Origin: Haliea sp041746975
GTDB taxonomy: Bacteria; Pseudomonadota; Gammaproteobacteria; Pseudomonadales; Halieaceae
DNA: 8,742 nt
Assembly: GCA_041746975.1 (NCBI GenBank)
Contig: JBGTGB010000246.1
Coordinates: 1-8,742 of the forward strand
Reading direction: 5' to 3'
In this document: positions 6,575 to 8,742 of the stretch, one piece after another
Position numbering within the stretch: the stretch's first letter is position 1
Layout: each line of letters begins with the position of its first letter
Notes under the pieces: generated by a model
Told to the model about the DNA's origin: nothing
What the model saw: the letters and a program-made list of their open reading frames with translations, nothing else
The model's database searches: none
Program-made: the position numbers and the translations under genes

Positions 6575-7735
6575 TCAAAAGCGATAGATCGCGGCGATGC
6601 CCGTTTCGGTCGGCATGCGTTCGGTCGGTACTACAATCACTTCTCCTCCCATCCTGAGCGTCACGGCCCCCAGGTCGTCGAGCACGTCGTCAAGCTCGGG
6701 ATTGGAAAGATCATCAAATTCAAGCTCCCCGGTCGAGGCATCGATCCGCCCGGGGATTTCCCGACGAGCCTCGATCAACAGGGTAGCCACGCGTCCGCCG
6801 ACGGCGGCTTTGGCCACTTCCTGCAGGTCATCGGCGGCGAGATCCTTGGGCTTGCTATTGCCGAAGGTCTCCACCAGCCCCGCCAGACGGGCGAGGTAGT
6901 GGGGCTCGAATATTTTCCAGACCCGCTCGCGAAATTCGTCAGTCGATGCGAGCGAATCCGGATGTACCTCCAGGCTTTCAGAAATGAGGAACGGGTTGTG
7001 GCTGAGCTCGTGGAACATGTGGTGATGCTCGGGCAGGGCAGCGAGAAGCAAAGGCAGACCAGAAGGTTTGGAATGGTGCTCGAGGACCGCACGATCAACA
7101 ACACGAAAAAACCGTTCCGCGTCATGGTCCAGCTGGTCTTTCCTGCCCCCATGGCCGTGGTGCATGCCCGCCTGGCCGGCGCCGCTACCGCCATAGGACG
7201 CGACGGTCTGGCGGGAATCTGTAAGTTCATCACCGAGCGCCGCGGTCATCGTCCGCGGCGCATCATCGGCCAGCGCGATCTCGTCCAGAGCGTCGCGGTT
7301 CCCTTCAAACAATCTTATCTCCTTCCTGTTCAAGGCGAGTACCTGGTAGCGATCCGATGATTGCAGGACGCGTAGCAAGGGCTTGGTATGGAAGCTGTCG
7401 GCAACCACCGACAATTCGCCGACGGAGCGCTGGAACTTGTAGACCCGGAACATGCTCTTCGAGCGTAACACGGCCAGGCCGTCAAGGGTGCAGTTCCAGA
7501 ATTCATGATCTTCAGCCAGTGCCAGCAAGGGTTCGAGCAAGGGCTGGATCTCGTCGCTCGCATATTGTTGTCGAAGGGATTCCTCCAGCGTTTTTACCAG
7601 ATTCCTGAAGCGGATCGGATCCTGCTGATTGTCCGGGTGCTCCCGATGGGTCGGTTGAAAAAGCGACAGGCAGGGCGGATCACGTTCATCCCAGAGCCCC
7701 GCTGCGGCATCCTGATCGATACTGTTTACTGACAT
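6575..7735 (-). CDS. baeRF family 3 protein (bacterial aeRF1/Pelota/Balon-like)
   Basis: This 386-residue protein starts at ATG 7735, chosen because GGAG (7745-7748) lies nine bases upstream; the ATG at 7753, six codons earlier, has no such site. It has the N-terminal signature of bacterial aeRF1-like family 3: CLSLFQPTHREHPDNQQDPIRFRNL (residues about 22-46). A strand-rich domain follows (SMFRVYKFQRSVGEL, RYQVLALNRKEIRLFEG). Residues 181-198 form a Gly/His-rich loop where eRF1 carries GGQ. Next come a middle domain (FFRVVDRAVLEHHSKPSGLPLLLAALPEHHHMF) and a C-terminal L7Ae/eL30-like end (VTLRMGGEVIVVPTERMP, TGIAAIYRF). eRF1 and Pelota act in the ribosomal A site, and the related Balon protein hibernates ribosomes there. 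That this protein does the same is inference, supported by the adjacent HPF-like gene. It is the first gene of the minus-strand cluster. Confidence 0.88.
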   Translation of the reverse strand: MSVNSIDQDAAAGLWDERDPPCLSLFQPTHREHPDNQQDPIRFRNLVKTLEESLRQQYASDEIQPLLEPLLALAEDHEFWNCTLDGLAVLRSKSMFRVYKFQRSVGELSVVADSFHTKPLLRVLQSSDRYQVLALNRKEIRLFEGNRDALDEIALADDAPRTMTAALGDELTDSRQTVASYGGSGAGQAGMHHGHGGRKDQLDHDAERFFRVVDRAVLEHHSKPSGLPLLLAALPEHHHMFHELSHNPFLISESLEVHPDSLASTDEFRERVWKIFEPHYLARLAGLVETFGNSKPKDLAADDLQEVAKAAVGGRVATLLIEARREIPGRIDASTGELEFDDLSNPELDDVLDDLGAVTLRMGGEVIVVPTERMPTETGIAAIYRF

Positions 7736-7770
7736 CCTGTAAGTCTCCAACATTGGGCAAAATGGGCATT

Positions 7771-7787
7771 ACATTTGTATACCATGT
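7771..7787 (-). promoter_or_regulatory. Candidate extended -10 promoter for the baeRF-hpf cluster
   Basis: Read on the minus strand, TGGTATACA (7784-7776) gives TG plus a one-base gap plus TATACA, an extended -10 hexamer with four of six consensus bases. No good -35 is present at the expected distance, which is tolerated in extended -10 promoters. Transcription would start near 7769, leaving a leader of about 34 bases before ATG 7735. The element lies within an imperfect dyad, ACAT (7771-7774) and ATGT (7784-7787) flanking the palindrome GTATAC (7777-7782), so an operator is possible. Confidence 0.3.
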
Positions 7788-7853
7788 GAGCCCGCCCGGT
7801 GATGTGCGGTATCGCGCGGAGATAAGCCGGCACGGTTAAGGTCGGTGAGCCAA

Positions 7854-7859
7854 TACAAT
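7854..7859 (+). promoter_or_regulatory. Candidate -10 element for the RidA-family gene
   Basis: TACAAT matches the sigma-70 -10 consensus at five of six bases and lies 26 bases before the ATG at 7886. This leaves a leader of roughly 20 bases that still contains the ribosome binding site AGGGG (7875-7879). No convincing -35 hexamer was found 16-18 bases upstream, so this is only a candidate. Confidence 0.3.
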
Positions 7860-7885
7860 TGCTGCAACGACAACAGGGGTATCCA

Positions 7886-8335
7886 ATGGCTATAGAACAT
7901 GTACAACCCGCTGGCCTTTTTCCGGCACAGGGAATGAGCCATGTGGTGGTGGCAGCCGGTCGCACCGCCTACATCGCCGGTCAGGGAGCCTACGACGAGA
8001 ACTTTCAGTTGGTTGGCAAGGGCGACCTTTTCACCCAGACCCTGCAGGCATTCAGCAATCTACGTTTCGCCCTGCAGGCGGTGGGCGCCACACCGCAACA
8101 GGTCGTCGCAAGCACAATTTATATTGTCGGCCTGACCGCGGAAAAGACCGAGATCCTTGTGCAGGCCATGGGCGAGGCACTCGATGGGGCGCCCTTTCCG
8201 CCCAATGCTTCCACCCTGGTGGGCGTTACCCAGCTGGCCTATCCGGAAATGTTGATCGAGATCTCGGCGATCGCCGCGCTCGGCGAGCCGGCAGACAGTG
8301 GCCCGGCTCCGGAGCTCCCGGCGGTCGAGACCTAA
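7886..8335 (+). CDS. RidA-family (YjgF/YER057c/UK114) protein
   Basis: The protein has 149 residues from ATG 7886, chosen because AGGGG lies six bases upstream and MAIEHVQPAGLFP matches the usual RidA N-terminus; the frame opens 27 bases earlier without a site. Family features in order are the N-terminal strand (MSHVVVAAGRTAYIAGQGA), DLFTQTLQAFSNLRFALQAVGATPQQVVASTIYI, and the C-terminal strand pair STLVGVTQLAYPEMLIEISAIA. Classical RidA trimers hydrolyse reactive 2-aminoacrylate and related imines, using an Arg (Arg105 in E. coli) at the start of the PARSxVEV-type motif. Here the corresponding position reads PNASTLVGV with no Arg, so true imine deaminase activity is doubtful and another ligand is likely. 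A short Pro/Glu-rich tail follows the fold. It diverges from the baeRF cluster and converges on the EthD gene with 14 bases between stop codons. Confidence 0.92.
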   Translation: MAIEHVQPAGLFPAQGMSHVVVAAGRTAYIAGQGAYDENFQLVGKGDLFTQTLQAFSNLRFALQAVGATPQQVVASTIYIVGLTAEKTEILVQAMGEALDGAPFPPNASTLVGVTQLAYPEMLIEISAIAALGEPADSGPAPELPAVET

Positions 8336-8349
8336 CCCAACCCGCCGGC

Positions 8350-8742
8350 TCAGACGAAGCGGTACTCGCTCATGGGCCCCGTAACCATGTTCTGAACATC
8401 ACAGAAACCCGGCAACTCGGCGTACATCTGCTCGACCACCTCGGGGGCACCGAAGTAGCGGGAGGCCTCGATGAAATCCCGTAACTCCCGGAAGTGTTCC
8501 AGCACCAGGGCGCGATAGTCCGGTGCTCCGTCGTCCAGCTTGCGTGCCACTGCGTTACGCACGTAGGACCAGCGCAGAGGGTGGAGATCGAAAGACAGCC
8601 GCGAGTGATCCACCTGCCAGTGGCGGTAGAAATCTGCTTCACTGACAGCTGCCGGTTTGGCGTGGGCTGTGAACTGGGTGACGCCAGGGCGGCGCTCGCT
8701 GTCACCCCAGTCCTGCGCGCAGGGCTGGGGCACCGACTCGGT
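8350..8742 (-). CDS. EthD-domain protein, C-terminal part (5' partial)
   Basis: The minus-strand frame is open to the right edge (TESVPQP before the GTG at 8733), so the GTG is unlikely to be the start and the N-terminal part lies outside the window. The visible 130 residues contain an EthD/dimeric alpha-beta barrel (ferredoxin-like) module: strand GVTQFTAHAKPAAVSEADFY, then HWQVDHSRL, the segment WSYVRNAVARKLDDGAPDYRAL, and the closing helix and strand FCDVQNMVTGPMSEYRFV. The HW..DH pattern is typical of EthD. Known members are often about 220-240 residues long with two such modules, which fits a missing first half. EthD itself is tied to ethyl tert-butyl ether degradation, but most homologues sit in diverse catabolic clusters without a known reaction. 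Convergent with the RidA gene. No terminator is visible in the 14-base gap. Confidence 0.82.
   Translation of the reverse strand, partial: TESVPQPCAQDWGDSERRPGVTQFTAHAKPAAVSEADFYRHWQVDHSRLSFDLHPLRWSYVRNAVARKLDDGAPDYRALVLEHFRELRDFIEASRYFGAPEVVEQMYAELPGFCDVQNMVTGPMSEYRFV

Noticed and set aside
6899..7360. 153-residue plus-strand frame
   Set aside because: Antisense shadow of the baeRF gene, whose protein has a recognisable family signature across its whole length.
8285..8351. Inverted repeat GAGCCGGC / GCCGGCTC around the RidA stop as a bidirectional terminator
   Set aside because: The loop would be about 51 bases, most of it inside coding sequence, and there is no T-run on either strand.
1..8742. 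Defence system, CRISPR array or mobile element
   Set aside because: No regularly spaced direct repeats, transposase or integrase motifs, tRNA-like cloverleaf or known defence domains were found on either strand.

Overview
The window reads as a chromosomal stretch from a Gammaproteobacterium of moderately high GC. A marine relative of the Halieaceae/Spongiibacteraceae type would fit the mix of MDR dehydrogenase, HSL-type esterase, RidA and EthD genes, but this placement is inference from gene content only. No rRNA, tRNA, CRISPR array, insertion sequence or prophage gene was seen, and both window edges cut through genes.

Layout. (1) Positions 1-2358 (+) hold one long open frame without its 5' end. 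It encodes a membrane-anchored fusion: a hydrophobic segment, an NAD(P)-dependent medium-chain dehydrogenase/reductase (MDR), a linker, then a metal-dependent amidohydrolase whose barrel is interrupted by an NTF2/SnoaL-like domain. (2) Positions 2359-2642 are mostly non-coding, with an imperfect hairpin and one doubtful minus-strand small ORF. (3) Positions 2643-3959 (+) encode an exported protein of unknown function with an NTF2-like N-terminal half. (4) Positions 3965-7735 (-) form a tight four-gene cluster, transcribed in the order baeRF family 3 protein, HPF/RaiA-like ribosome hibernation factor, HSL-family alpha/beta hydrolase, MscS-type mechanosensitive channel. The gaps between these genes are 10, 42 and 11 bases. 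(5) Positions 7736-7885 are a divergent control region. (6) Positions 7886-8335 (+) encode a RidA-family protein. (7) Positions 8350-8742 (-) are the C-terminal part of an EthD-domain protein that runs off the right edge.

How the genes may work together. The most coherent unit is the minus-strand cluster. Its first two genes encode a bacterial relative of archaeo-eukaryotic release factor 1 (the group that includes the hibernation factor Balon) and a short HPF-like protein. Together they look like a ribosome hibernation module, with one protein expected in the A site and the other in the mRNA channel. The downstream MscS channel and esterase would link this to osmotic or envelope stress if the four genes share a transcript. 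The fusion enzyme at the left edge is the second notable item. It joins a redox enzyme to a hydrolase, which may mean sequential action on one substrate, but that substrate cannot be read from the sequence.
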